From assembly GCA_033344775.1 (NCBI GenBank), contig JAWPMT010000006.1:186001-250000 (forward strand): a DNA stretch of 64,000 nucleotides, written 5' to 3'. The position numbers and the translations under genes are program-made. The notes below the pieces were generated by a model. The model made no database searches. It worked only from the letters and a program-made list of their open reading frames with translations, and was not told where the DNA came from. Shown piece by piece: positions 24,039-31,417 of this stretch (position 1 is the stretch's first letter; each line of letters begins with the position of its first letter). Source of the stretch: Cytophagales bacterium (GTDB lineage: Bacteria > Bacteroidota > Bacteroidia > Cytophagales > Cyclobacteriaceae).

Positions 24039-26376
24039 CGCTGTATTTTTCTACCTTAACTGCACATTTTTTATAATCCGGCTGCTTCGAAATGGGACAA
24101 AAAGCATCCAGCGTAAGCTCGTTGATCAGGAATTGCTCATCAAAGAAGGGCACAAACACATGTCCCTGAGCCGGTTTTCCTCGTTCATCAACTGAGGCAG
24201 GCATCACGATCTCTCCTCTTCGTGACGTTATCTTCACCAGGTTTCCGGTACGGATGTTCATGCGTCGCGCATCTTCGGGATGTAACTCAACATAACTATT
24301 CGGAACCGCCTGATGCAGCACGGAAACCCTTCTGGTCATTGACCCTGTATGCCAATGTTCAACTACCCGACCTGTATTCAACCAGAAAGGATATTCCTGA
24401 TCAGGTATTTCGGGTGGCGCCTCGTAAGGCCTTGCCAGGATCCAGGCTTTTCCATCCGGTTTGCCATAGAAGTCAAATCCTTCTCGCGAACAAGCTGGAT
24501 CATATGTCGGATTAAATCTCCATTTGGTACTTTTCCCTTCGAAAAATGGCCATTGGACTCCCGGTTGGGATTTTAGTACTTCATAGGGTGCCATACCATG
24601 TTTCGGTCCTTCATGGAAGCGGCCATATTCTTTCCATATTTCTTGGATGTGACTTTCTTCGGACCAGGGGAATAGCTTTTCAAAGCCTAGTCGTCGGGCT
24701 ACTTCTATCAGTTGCCAGGTATCACTCATTGCCTCACCTGGTGGTTCCAACATCTGTTCAAAATGTTGGGTCATTCGCTCTGAATTGCCGAACATACCTT
24801 CTCTCTCAATCCACATGGCGGAGGGCAGGATCACATCAGCGATTGCGGTAGTGGGTGTGGGATATACATCTGAAACCACCACAAACCTGTCATCTTTTAA
24901 AGCACCATCCCGGTAACGACTGAGCTTGGGCATGGTTACCATCGGGTTGGTGACCTGTATCCACATGAACTTCAGATCGCCCCTGTCCAATGCTCGGAAC
25001 ATCTCTACGGTATGATAGGTGGGCTTTGCTGGTATGTTCTCAACAGGAACCTGCCATATTTCTGCGGCCTTCTGTCGTGATTTTTCATTCATCACCACCC
25101 CATGTGGCAATTTGTGGGTCAGTGTTCCCACTTCTCTCACCGTTCCGCAGGCGCTTGGTTGCCCCGTTAGAGAGAAAGGACTATTTCCCGGGGTAGAAAT
25201 TTTACCAGTAAGCAGGTGAATATTGTAAATCAGGTTGTTGATCCAGGTACCTCGTGTATGCTGATTGGCACCCATGCACCAAAAGGACATGACTTTCAGG
25301 TTGGGATTGCCGTAAAGTGAAGCCAGGTATTTCAGATCTTGGGCAGAAACTCCCGAAAGCTCCTGAATGGATTCAGGTTTGTAGTCTTCCAAAAAGTCCT
25401 TGTATTGATCAAAATCAATATTGCTGGTTTCGTCCTTAAACTGAAAACCATCTTCAAGACCATAGCCAATGTTGGTTTTACCTTTTTTAATCGTGGTATG
25501 TTTTTCTACAAAACGCGTATTAACCCAGCCATTTTTCACTATCTCATGGCAAATCGCATTGGCCACAGCTAAATCGGCTTGTGGCTTGAAAAGAATAGAA
25601 CGGTCCGCCGCTACGCTGGTACGGGTTGTACGGGTTGCCAGATCAATGATCTTGACATTTTTCCGATTGAGGCGATTGTCCAATAACCTCGAAAACAATA
25701 CCGGGTGCATTTCCGCCATATTGTTTCCCCAAAGCACAAAAACATCTGCATGATCAATGTCTTCATAACAGCCCATGGGTTCATCCATACCGAAAGTGGT
25801 CAAAAAACCGGTTACCGCACTGGCCATGCACAACCTTGCATTCGCCTCCAGATTGTTGGTACCAATGGCCCCTTTCATAAGCTTGGAGGCCACATAGCCA
25901 TCTGGAATGGTCCATTGTCCCGAGCCATACAAGGCCACTGAGTCCTTCCCGTAATCGCGAATAGCTTCTCGCATTTTGGAAGCCACCAGGTCCAAAGCTT
26001 CCTCCATTGACGTTTCCACCATTCGACCATTCTTACGTACAAGAGGTTTGGTAAGCCGGTCTTTCCCATATAAGGACATCACTGAGTGATACCCTTTGAC
26101 ACAGCAAAGCCCTTTATTGACGGTACTTTGTGGATCACCCTTCACCGCTACGGCCTTTTTGTCCTGGATTCCTACAAGCAAGCCACATCCTACGCCACAG
26201 AACCGGCAAGGAGACTTTTTCCAGGTAATATCGCCAGCAGGCAAGCCCTTTTCCTGTTCTTCAGCAAATACGATACCCGGAAACATAGCGGCTGCCGCTA
26301 CGAAAGCCGAGGCTTTTGCGGCCATTCTCAAGAATTGCCTTCTGTCAAGTTTCGACTTATCTAAGGTTTCATTCAT
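24031..26376 (-). CDS. napA: Periplasmic nitrate reductase catalytic subunit NapA
   Basis: Molybdopterin enzyme reducing nitrate to nitrite. A Tat signal (KLDRRQFLRMAAKASAFVAA) exports it folded. The [4Fe-4S] site is C57-x2-C-x3-C (CRFCGVGCGLLVG) with the fourth cysteine in VNKGLCCVKGYH. The molybdenum ligand cysteine lies in NARLCMASAVTGFLTTFGMD, followed by the NapA signature EPMGCYEDIDHADVFVLWGN and NMAEMHP. The C-terminal MopB domain includes GRVVEHWHTGSMTRR. The 781 residues are slightly short of the roughly 830 of proteobacterial NapA but complete. It follows napD with an 8-base overlap. Confidence 0.97.
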   Translation of the reverse strand: MNETLDKSKLDRRQFLRMAAKASAFVAAAAMFPGIVFAEEQEKGLPAGDITWKKSPCRFCGVGCGLLVGIQDKKAVAVKGDPQSTVNKGLCCVKGYHSVMSLYGKDRLTKPLVRKNGRMVETSMEEALDLVASKMREAIRDYGKDSVALYGSGQWTIPDGYVASKLMKGAIGTNNLEANARLCMASAVTGFLTTFGMDEPMGCYEDIDHADVFVLWGNNMAEMHPVLFSRLLDNRLNRKNVKIIDLATRTTRTSVAADRSILFKPQADLAVANAICHEIVKNGWVNTRFVEKHTTIKKGKTNIGYGLEDGFQFKDETSNIDFDQYKDFLEDYKPESIQELSGVSAQDLKYLASLYGNPNLKVMSFWCMGANQHTRGTWINNLIYNIHLLTGKISTPGNSPFSLTGQPSACGTVREVGTLTHKLPHGVVMNEKSRQKAAEIWQVPVENIPAKPTYHTVEMFRALDRGDLKFMWIQVTNPMVTMPKLSRYRDGALKDDRFVVVSDVYPTPTTAIADVILPSAMWIEREGMFGNSERMTQHFEQMLEPPGEAMSDTWQLIEVARRLGFEKLFPWSEESHIQEIWKEYGRFHEGPKHGMAPYEVLKSQPGVQWPFFEGKSTKWRFNPTYDPACSREGFDFYGKPDGKAWILARPYEAPPEIPDQEYPFWLNTGRVVEHWHTGSMTRRVSVLHQAVPNSYVELHPEDARRMNIRTGNLVKITSRRGEIVMPASVDERGKPAQGHVFVPFFDEQFLINELTLDAFCPISKQPDYKKCAVKVEKYSGV

Positions 26377-26593
26377 AGCCTGAGACTAACGTGATGTGTC
26401 TGATTTTTTTATTGTTTTCCACATTCCTGTAGAGTTGCTGTTCCTCGTCCTCATTTGAGGTATCCGTTATCAAAACCAATACTTCCTGATTTTCCGCCGG
26501 GTATATCTCACAACTAGATATCTTTCTGATTTCAGCCACCAATTGTTGCTTTTGGTCCGTGTGCGGAACTATGATATAACTCTTAACAGGCAT
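26369..26593 (-). CDS. napD: NapD-like chaperone of nitrate reductase
   Basis: Cytoplasmic protein of 74 residues with the ferredoxin-like fold of NapD, which binds the NapA Tat signal during cofactor loading. Readable features are the strand VKSYIIVPHTDQKQQLVAEI, the helix-strand ISSCEIYPAENQEVLVLITD, and the end ENNKKIRHITLVSGYE. These match the NapD order of I-S-S-L-V, I-x-x-x-x-G-x-E-I and a C-terminal V-x-L-V-Y-H-type strand. It is the first gene of the operon; its stop overlaps the napA start by 8 bases. An Fnr/Crp-like palindrome lies 85 bp upstream. Confidence 0.85.
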   Translation of the reverse strand: MPVKSYIIVPHTDQKQQLVAEIRKISSCEIYPAENQEVLVLITDTSNEDEEQQLYRNVENNKKIRHITLVSGYE

Positions 26594-26677
26594 TGGGTTT
26601 AATCTTTTGAAAGTCTTATCTGAAGCAGAGATAAGTTCTTTATCACTATATCTTCATTATGTAAGTCATGACTATTT

Positions 26678-26691
26678 ATGATATTTATCAT
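26678..26691. promoter_or_regulatory. Fnr/Crp-type operator upstream of napD
   Basis: ATGATATTTATCAT is a perfect inverted repeat (ATGATA, TT, TATCAT). It contains TGAT-N4-ATCA, the core of the Fnr consensus TTGAT-N4-ATCAA. It lies 85 bp upstream of the napD start codon, a normal distance for activation under oxygen limitation. A second partial palindrome (GATAA GTTCT TTATC) lies at 26629-26643. The protein that binds is not encoded in this window. Confidence 0.6.
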
Positions 26692-26905
26692 GTTAGTGGA
26701 GTACGTGATTAAAATAGATCCCTAAGAAAATTGATGCTATTTTGGAAAAATGAAATTGATCAGGCAGGGATGGGTGAGCCTTCTTTCCCTCAGATCTTCG
26801 CAGCCCTGGCCAATGCGATATAGGGCTACAAACAAGCGTCTTTATCAGCAGCCGTTTCTCGGTGAAGCGGTGAAATTGGGTTAGGCATTAGCTTTAGGAT
26901 TGCAT

Positions 26906-26967
26906 AAAAATGTGCGATTCTAGTCACTAGACCCACATTTCAGGGTTATAATCCATTTACCCCGTTC
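26906..26967 (+). repeat. Partial dispersed repeat (5' module, copy E)
   Basis: This segment resembles 33612-33675 and 60283-60330. Shared words include atgcgattc/gtgcgattc, the hairpin arm cacatttcagg and catttaccccgt. It includes a self-complementary pair AAATGTG / CACATTT. It marks the left side of the A/T-rich block whose right side carries a long copy of the same repeat. Confidence 0.7.
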
Positions 26968-27261
26968 AGATAAAAGATGGTTTTTGTTTGGTTGTTTTGT
27001 GAATCATTGTAAGTCAGTTAGCTCTAAAAGATACTTTTTTATGGTAACTACTATAGGTCGATAAGCCAGGCCATTAGTTGACAATCAAGTGGATTAGAGC
27101 ATGGAAATTTCGAACTAGCATTTTTAAAGCAGCGACTTTATTTGAAGTTCACTGCCAAGTGATCCATGATCCAATACAGACAACTTGCACACCCTAAATT
27201 CAGGTAACATTTTTCGGGCCTCCAGGATTTTGTCCTTTTCTTCTCAACATCAGAAATGTTT

Positions 27262-27308
27262 ATTATAGATAAATATTTATTGTTTATCGATAAATATTTA
27301 TCTATAAT
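27262..27308. promoter_or_regulatory. 18-bp-arm inverted repeat, operator of the DUF2975/XRE pair
   Basis: Two perfect 18-base arms (ATTATAGATAAATATTTA at 27262-27279 and its complement at 27291-27308) are separated by 11 bases. The spacer and right arm repeat the word TTTATCGATAAATATTTATC. The right arm ends 7 bases before the ATG of the DUF2975 gene and overlaps any -10 element. A repressor bound here, most likely the XRE protein encoded at 27876, would block transcription. Confidence 0.8.
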
Positions 27309-27314
27309 TGCTGT

Positions 27315-27872
27315 ATGATTAGAAAGAAATCAATACACCCCGAACTAAACAATTTGATTTTTAAAGGTCTAAAGTTGATCGCATGGGTCATCTTCATTGG
27401 GCTATGCATCGAGGTTGGTGGCTGGATTGTAAATTTTGTTTCCAGTCTTGTTCGTCCTGAATTGAGTGGAAAACTTTATAAGAAGTTGGATTTAAGCGAA
27501 ATGCATGAGCGAAGTAAATGGGCTTTTTACGGTATTTATAGCTTTGTATTGGTAATCGCGATTCTGAAAGCACATCTGTTTCAAATAGTCGTCAGGTTGG
27601 TCACCAAAATTGATTTGTCAAAACCATTCAACCGTTTTGTTTCCAAACAGATTTCGCAAATCAGTTACTACACCCTTTCCATTGGAGTATTCAGCTTCGT
27701 AGCACGGCAAACAGTTCAGCAATTACAAAGCCGTGGTTATAGTATTGACATACTTAACCAATTCTGGCCTGATAGTCAGGCATTTATTCTGATGGCAGCA
27801 ATTGTCTATGTCATTGCCATTATTTTCTCGAAAGGGGTTGAGTATCAGGAAGAATTAGAAGAAACAGTATAG
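27315..27872 (+). CDS. DUF2975 membrane protein
   Basis: A four-helix membrane protein of 185 residues: LIAWVIFIGLCIEVGGWIV, WAFYGIYSFVLVIAILKAHL, SYYTLSIGVFSFVARQTV, and FILMAAIVYVIAIIFSKGVE. Two features mark DUF2975: the soluble stretch IDLSKPFNRFVSKQISQIS after helix two, and the ending F-x-x-G-x-E-Y-Q-E-E-L-E-E-T-V. Proteins of this family are almost always followed by a tiny XRE-type regulator, as here, four bases downstream. The function of the pair is not established. The start ATG sits directly after a long palindrome. Confidence 0.88.
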   Translation: MIRKKSIHPELNNLIFKGLKLIAWVIFIGLCIEVGGWIVNFVSSLVRPELSGKLYKKLDLSEMHERSKWAFYGIYSFVLVIAILKAHLFQIVVRLVTKIDLSKPFNRFVSKQISQISYYTLSIGVFSFVARQTVQQLQSRGYSIDILNQFWPDSQAFILMAAIVYVIAIIFSKGVEYQEELEETV

Positions 27873-27875
27873 ATA

Positions 27876-28085
27876 ATGGCAATTATTGTTCACCTGGATG
27901 TAATGATGGCAAAGCGTAAAATGTCATTGAATGAACTTTCGGAAAAGGTAGATATTTCTCTGGCTAATCTGTCCAAGCTCAAAACTGGTAAAGTAAAGGC
28001 GATTCGCTTTAGCACGCTCAATGCCGTCTGCGAAGCTTTAGATTGTCAACCTGGGGATTTGTTGGAATACTCAAGGGAGGAATAA
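27876..28085 (+). CDS. YozG-type XRE regulator paired with DUF2975
   Basis: A 69-residue Cro/CI-type helix-turn-helix protein: MAIIVHLDVMMAKRKMSLNE, LSEKVDISLANLSKLKTGKV, then IRFSTLNAVCEALDCQPGDL. The pattern LDVMMAKRKMSLNELSEKV is nearly diagnostic of the small regulators that follow DUF2975 genes. It begins 4 bases after the membrane gene stop, so the two are one transcript. It probably represses the pair through the palindrome at 27262; this is inference from position. Confidence 0.92.
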   Translation: MAIIVHLDVMMAKRKMSLNELSEKVDISLANLSKLKTGKVKAIRFSTLNAVCEALDCQPGDLLEYSREE

Positions 28086-28166
28086 AATTTTTTAAAAAAA
28101 ACTGTGACTTTTTAAAGACGTCTGCGAATAATCCGCAGATAGTATTCAGGAACATGCAGTACGCAA

Positions 28167-28670
28167 ATGAATGATATTAGTAAGAGTCAACAGTTTAGTC
28201 GCCTTTTAGAAAGTCATAAAGGGATTTTGATCAAAGTCGCTAGAACATACTGCCAAAGGTCGGAAGAAAGGCAGGACTTAATTCAAGAGATCAGAATTCA
28301 AATTTGGCTATCTCTGACAAAGTACAAACCAGAATTCAAAATGTCTACCTGGCTTTACAGAATAGCTATAAATACTGCGATCTCCTTTTATAGAAAAGAC
28401 AAGCAGAGGCAACTAAATGCTGTGAAACTGGATGATGAAATTCAAGAAACTGATGAATCCAGCGAAGTTGACAAAGAACATCAACTGACTTTGTTAGAAA
28501 ACTTTATTCAGGAGTTAGATGAATTTGACAAAGCACTAATGCTCCTCTACTTGGAAGGTAAAAAATATGAGGAAATCAGCAATATTTTGGGACTGACAAA
28601 AAGTAACGTTGGCACCAAAATAGGTAGAATTAAAAGTGATTTAAAAAGAAAATTCTCAAAATTGAAATGA
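28167..28670 (+). CDS. ECF-type sigma factor
   Basis: A sigma factor of 167 residues. Region 2: SHKGILIKVARTYCQRSEER, QDLIQEIRIQIWLSLTKYKP, then FKMSTWLYRIAINTAISFYR. Region 4: LDEFDKALMLLYLEGKKYEE with the HTH ISNILGLTKSNVGTKIGRIK. Its stop overlaps the next gene by four bases (ATGA). In the 81-bp leader is an inverted repeat TCTGCG/CGCAGA (28121-28139) just after a GTGAC...CGTCT-like arrangement, which could be an autoregulatory promoter. The pairing with a membrane protein suggests an ECF/anti-sigma module. Confidence 0.92.
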   Translation: MNDISKSQQFSRLLESHKGILIKVARTYCQRSEERQDLIQEIRIQIWLSLTKYKPEFKMSTWLYRIAINTAISFYRKDKQRQLNAVKLDDEIQETDESSEVDKEHQLTLLENFIQELDEFDKALMLLYLEGKKYEEISNILGLTKSNVGTKIGRIKSDLKRKFSKLK

Positions 28671-29320
28671 TGCAAGAACTAGAATTAAAAGCACTTTGGG
28701 AAACCTCTAATGAGCGTTTAGAGGAAAGTTTGAACATTCCACAATCTGTAGAAATTAAGCGGTCAAGATTGCAACATTATGTAGCATCTATGAAGCCTCT
28801 TAAAATTTTCGCTACTCTAGTCGGATGTCTTTGGGTTGGGGTAGGAACGTATGTATTAAGCAATTTATTCTTAAATTCTTTTGAACAAACAAGTGGATTT
28901 TTCCTTGTCTCGGCTGCACTACAAGTACTAATTACCCTCATTGCTTTGATCGTCTATATTCATCAATTGATTGGAATTTATAACATCAATCTTTCAGCAA
29001 CCATTCTTAAAACTCAAAGAGATTTAGTAAGCCTCAAAACGTCTACACTTTGGGTAACTCGCATACTGTTTTTGCAATTGCCATTATGGACAACTTTTTA
29101 TTGGAATGTGAGCATGCTTGAGAATGGAAACTGGTTTCTATGGATTTTGCAGGGAACAGTAACAATGCTATTCACTATCACGGCGGTTTGGCTCTTCTTC
29201 AACATTAAATATGAGAATAGAAATAAGAAATGGTTTCGTCTGATTTTTAATGGAAAAGAATGGACACCACTTATGGAATCGATGGAGCTTTTAAATAAAA
29301 TCAAATTACTTGAAAACTAA
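28667..29320 (+). CDS. Four-helix membrane protein coupled to the ECF sigma factor (putative anti-sigma)
   Basis: A protein of 217 residues translated from an ATGA overlap with the sigma gene. A soluble N-terminus of about 45 residues (ELKALWETSNERLEESLNIP) could contact the sigma factor. Four hydrophobic helices follow: IFATLVGCLWVGVGTYVL, FFLVSAALQVLITLIALIVY, TLWVTRILFLQLPLWTTFYW and FLWILQGTVTMLFTITAVWL. Membrane proteins of this plan are frequently found after ECF genes in Bacteroidota and are presumed regulators. No zinc motif is present. The role is inferred from coupling and layout. Confidence 0.8.
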   Translation: MMQELELKALWETSNERLEESLNIPQSVEIKRSRLQHYVASMKPLKIFATLVGCLWVGVGTYVLSNLFLNSFEQTSGFFLVSAALQVLITLIALIVYIHQLIGIYNINLSATILKTQRDLVSLKTSTLWVTRILFLQLPLWTTFYWNVSMLENGNWFLWILQGTVTMLFTITAVWLFFNIKYENRNKKWFRLIFNGKEWTPLMESMELLNKIKLLEN

Positions 29321-29333
29321 ATGAAACCTGACC

Positions 29334-29918
29334 ATGAAAAACAGAAACAGACTGCACATTGACTGGATCATACAATTAACTTTCTGTGCTTTCATATTAT
29401 CTCTGGCTGCTTGCAAAGAGAACAAAGCATCAGCTCAAAGCAGTGCCAAATCCGGGATGCGAGCGCCAAATATTGACATACATACGGCTGTACTAACTGA
29501 CAATCGTGAAGTAGTTAAAGAACATATTGAAGCCGGCTCTGACCTAAATGAAATAGAAAGGATCGGTGGTTCAAGTCCTTTAATCAGCGCGGCGTTGTTT
29601 GGTAAAAAAGAAATAGCAAAAATGCTTATTCAGGCTGGTGCTGATTTAAACCTGCAGAACAATGATGGCTCCACTGCATTAATTACTGCCGCTTTCTTTT
29701 GTAGACCTGAAATAGTTAAGATGTTAATAGATAAAAAAGCAGATATGACCTTAAAAAACAGATACAACCAGACTGCTTATGATGCTGTAGCTGGTTCATT
29801 TGAAAGTGTTAAGCCTTCTTATGAAATGCTTGGTCAAATGCTTCAACCAATGGGTTTAAAACTAGACTTTGAATATCTTGAAAAGACCAGACCAGAAATT
29901 GCCTCCCTTCTCAAATAG
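29334..29918 (+). CDS. Ankyrin-repeat lipoprotein
   Basis: A predicted lipoprotein (signal ending ILSLAACKENK, lipobox cysteine in LAAC) of 194 residues. It contains about three ankyrin repeats: DIHTAVLTDNREVVKEHIEA, GSSPLISAALFGKKEIAKML, then IQAGADLNLQNNDGSTALIT and AAFFCRPEIVKMLIDKKADM. A non-repeat tail follows (LGQMLQPMGLKLDFEYLEKT). It would act as a protein-binding scaffold in the periplasm or at the outer membrane. It is clearly paralogous along its whole length to the protein at 44042, including the tail, and both precede an acyltransferase gene. Partner unknown. Confidence 0.9.
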   Translation: MKNRNRLHIDWIIQLTFCAFILSLAACKENKASAQSSAKSGMRAPNIDIHTAVLTDNREVVKEHIEAGSDLNEIERIGGSSPLISAALFGKKEIAKMLIQAGADLNLQNNDGSTALITAAFFCRPEIVKMLIDKKADMTLKNRYNQTAYDAVAGSFESVKPSYEMLGQMLQPMGLKLDFEYLEKTRPEIASLLK

Positions 29919-29951
29919 GTTTCCCGTTAGTATGAAAATGAATACAACACA

Positions 29952-30302
29952 ATGCTAACCGCTATCAATCCAAAATTGCCAATGCGTAGCAAATCGGCCA
30001 CTAGAGATTATTATGTAAACCAGCTAGGTTTTCAGGAAATTGGAGACTATGCACAGTATTTGATGGTTGTGAAAGATCAGATTGAGATTCATTTTTTTGA
30101 ATTCAAAGCACTTGATCCGAAAGAAAACTATGGACAGGTGTACATACGTACCAACCAGATTGACCAATTGTATCAAAAGCTTCTCGACAACAATACTGAG
30201 ATTCATCCTAATGGACATTTGGAAACCAAACCCTGGGGTCAAAAAGAATTCTCATTATTGGATCCGGATAATAACCTGTTAACATTTGGGCAGAAGGATT
30301 AG
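29952..30302 (+). CDS. VOC-family protein (bleomycin-resistance/glyoxalase fold)
   Basis: A 116-residue protein with the vicinal-oxygen-chelate fold, arranged as in bleomycin-resistance proteins: AINPKLPMRSKSATRDYYVN, LGFQEIGDYAQYLMVVKDQI, EIHFFEF, then GQVYIRTNQIDQLYQKLLDN and KEFSLLDPDNNLLTFGQ. It probably binds a small planar or cationic ligand as a dimer; resistance to a specific drug cannot be claimed. It lies between the ankyrin gene and the acyltransferase gene. The paralogous cassette at 44-45.7 kb lacks it. Its stop codon ends 2 bases before the acyltransferase ATG. Confidence 0.88.
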   Translation: MLTAINPKLPMRSKSATRDYYVNQLGFQEIGDYAQYLMVVKDQIEIHFFEFKALDPKENYGQVYIRTNQIDQLYQKLLDNNTEIHPNGHLETKPWGQKEFSLLDPDNNLLTFGQKD

Positions 30303-30304
30303 TG

Positions 30305-31360
30305 ATGTTAACGGAATCGAGAAGATACGATATTGATTGGTTGCGTGTAATAGCAATTGGCTTACTGCTACTTTATCATGTTGCAATTGGATTTCAAAAA
30401 TGGGGCTTATTGATCGGTTTTATTACGAATAGCACCTCTATTGATTCCATTTGGCCACTAATGACTATGCTTAATGTTTGGAGGATACCATTGCTGTTTT
30501 TCGTGTCTGGTATGGGCGTATATTTTGCGCTACAAAATCGCAATTGGAAGCAACTCCTGAAGGAGAGAAGTATACGAATATTTATTCCCTATGTATTTGG
30601 AATGCTAACAATCGTCCCAATTCAAATGTATCTGATGCAGAGGTACTACAATTTTGAAACCAACTATAGTCCTAACCCGGCGCACCTATGGTTTCTAGGT
30701 AACATATTTATTTATGTTATCATACTAGTACCGATCTTCAACTATCTGAAGAACAATTCAGAAGGAAAAGTAGCCACTTGGATTAGAACGGTAATAAGTA
30801 ATCCCATAGGCTTATTGCTGGTAACAGGAGTATTTATCGCTGAAGCACTGCTACTTCAACCTGATATCTACGAAATGTATGCGATGACGTGGCATGGTTT
30901 TTTTCTGGGTCTGATCGCATTCATGTTTGGGTTTTGCTTTGTCTTAACTGGTCATCCATTTTGGAAAATGATCTACAAATGGAAGTGGCTGTTTTTAGTA
31001 TCAGCCATTTCCTTGTATGTAAATCGGTTGTTTCAAAATCAAATTCAAGGATATACGATGCTTATGGTCGTTGAATCAACCCTTTGGGTCTATTCTATTT
31101 TAGCCTTCGGTTTTAAGTATCTGAATTATTCCAATCGAGCATTGAGGTATTTAAACCAGGCGGCATATCCGGTCTATGTCGTTCACATGATTTTCTTATT
31201 TCTGGCCTCCTTAGTCATCTTCCCTTTAGCATTAAATCCGTATTTGAAATTCACTTTGGTTCTCTTGGCAACATGCCTTGGAAGTCTCGCTTCTTATGAA
31301 TTTGTGATTAAAAGAGTAAAAGTGCTAAGGCCTTTATTTGGTTTGAAAACCAATCTTTAG
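30305..31360 (+). CDS. Membrane acyltransferase, family 3
   Basis: An integral membrane O-acyltransferase of 351 residues with about ten helices, which would transfer acyl groups to surface glycans or small molecules. The family start RRYDIDWLRVIAIGLLLLYH carries the conserved aspartate, arginine and catalytic-type histidine (LLYHVAIGF). Then come VWRIPLLFFVSGMGVYFALQ and RSIRIFIPYVFGMLTIVPIQ. Also present are NPAHLWFLGNIFIYVIILVP and the late AAYPVYVVHMIFLFLASLVI. ATG at 30305 is used; GTG at 30302 is in frame. It is a close paralogue of the product at 44639. The substrate is unknown. Confidence 0.92.
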   Translation: MLTESRRYDIDWLRVIAIGLLLLYHVAIGFQKWGLLIGFITNSTSIDSIWPLMTMLNVWRIPLLFFVSGMGVYFALQNRNWKQLLKERSIRIFIPYVFGMLTIVPIQMYLMQRYYNFETNYSPNPAHLWFLGNIFIYVIILVPIFNYLKNNSEGKVATWIRTVISNPIGLLLVTGVFIAEALLLQPDIYEMYAMTWHGFFLGLIAFMFGFCFVLTGHPFWKMIYKWKWLFLVSAISLYVNRLFQNQIQGYTMLMVVESTLWVYSILAFGFKYLNYSNRALRYLNQAAYPVYVVHMIFLFLASLVIFPLALNPYLKFTLVLLATCLGSLASYEFVIKRVKVLRPLFGLKTNL

Positions 31361-31417
31361 CAGGAAAGGAAAGTGGCACTTAAAGTCAATTAAAAACTCA
31401 AAATCTTTTACTAAAAC

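Larger units (their letters stand above)
26594..27261. other. Upstream region of the nap operon and left edge of the A/T-rich island
   Basis: A 670-bp stretch without genes. From left to right it holds a GATAA/TTATC palindrome (26629-26643), the Fnr/Crp-like site (26678), an unassigned segment at about 26755-26880, and a partial dispersed repeat (26906-26967). Beyond about 26970 the sequence turns visibly A/T-richer. Confidence 0.6.
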
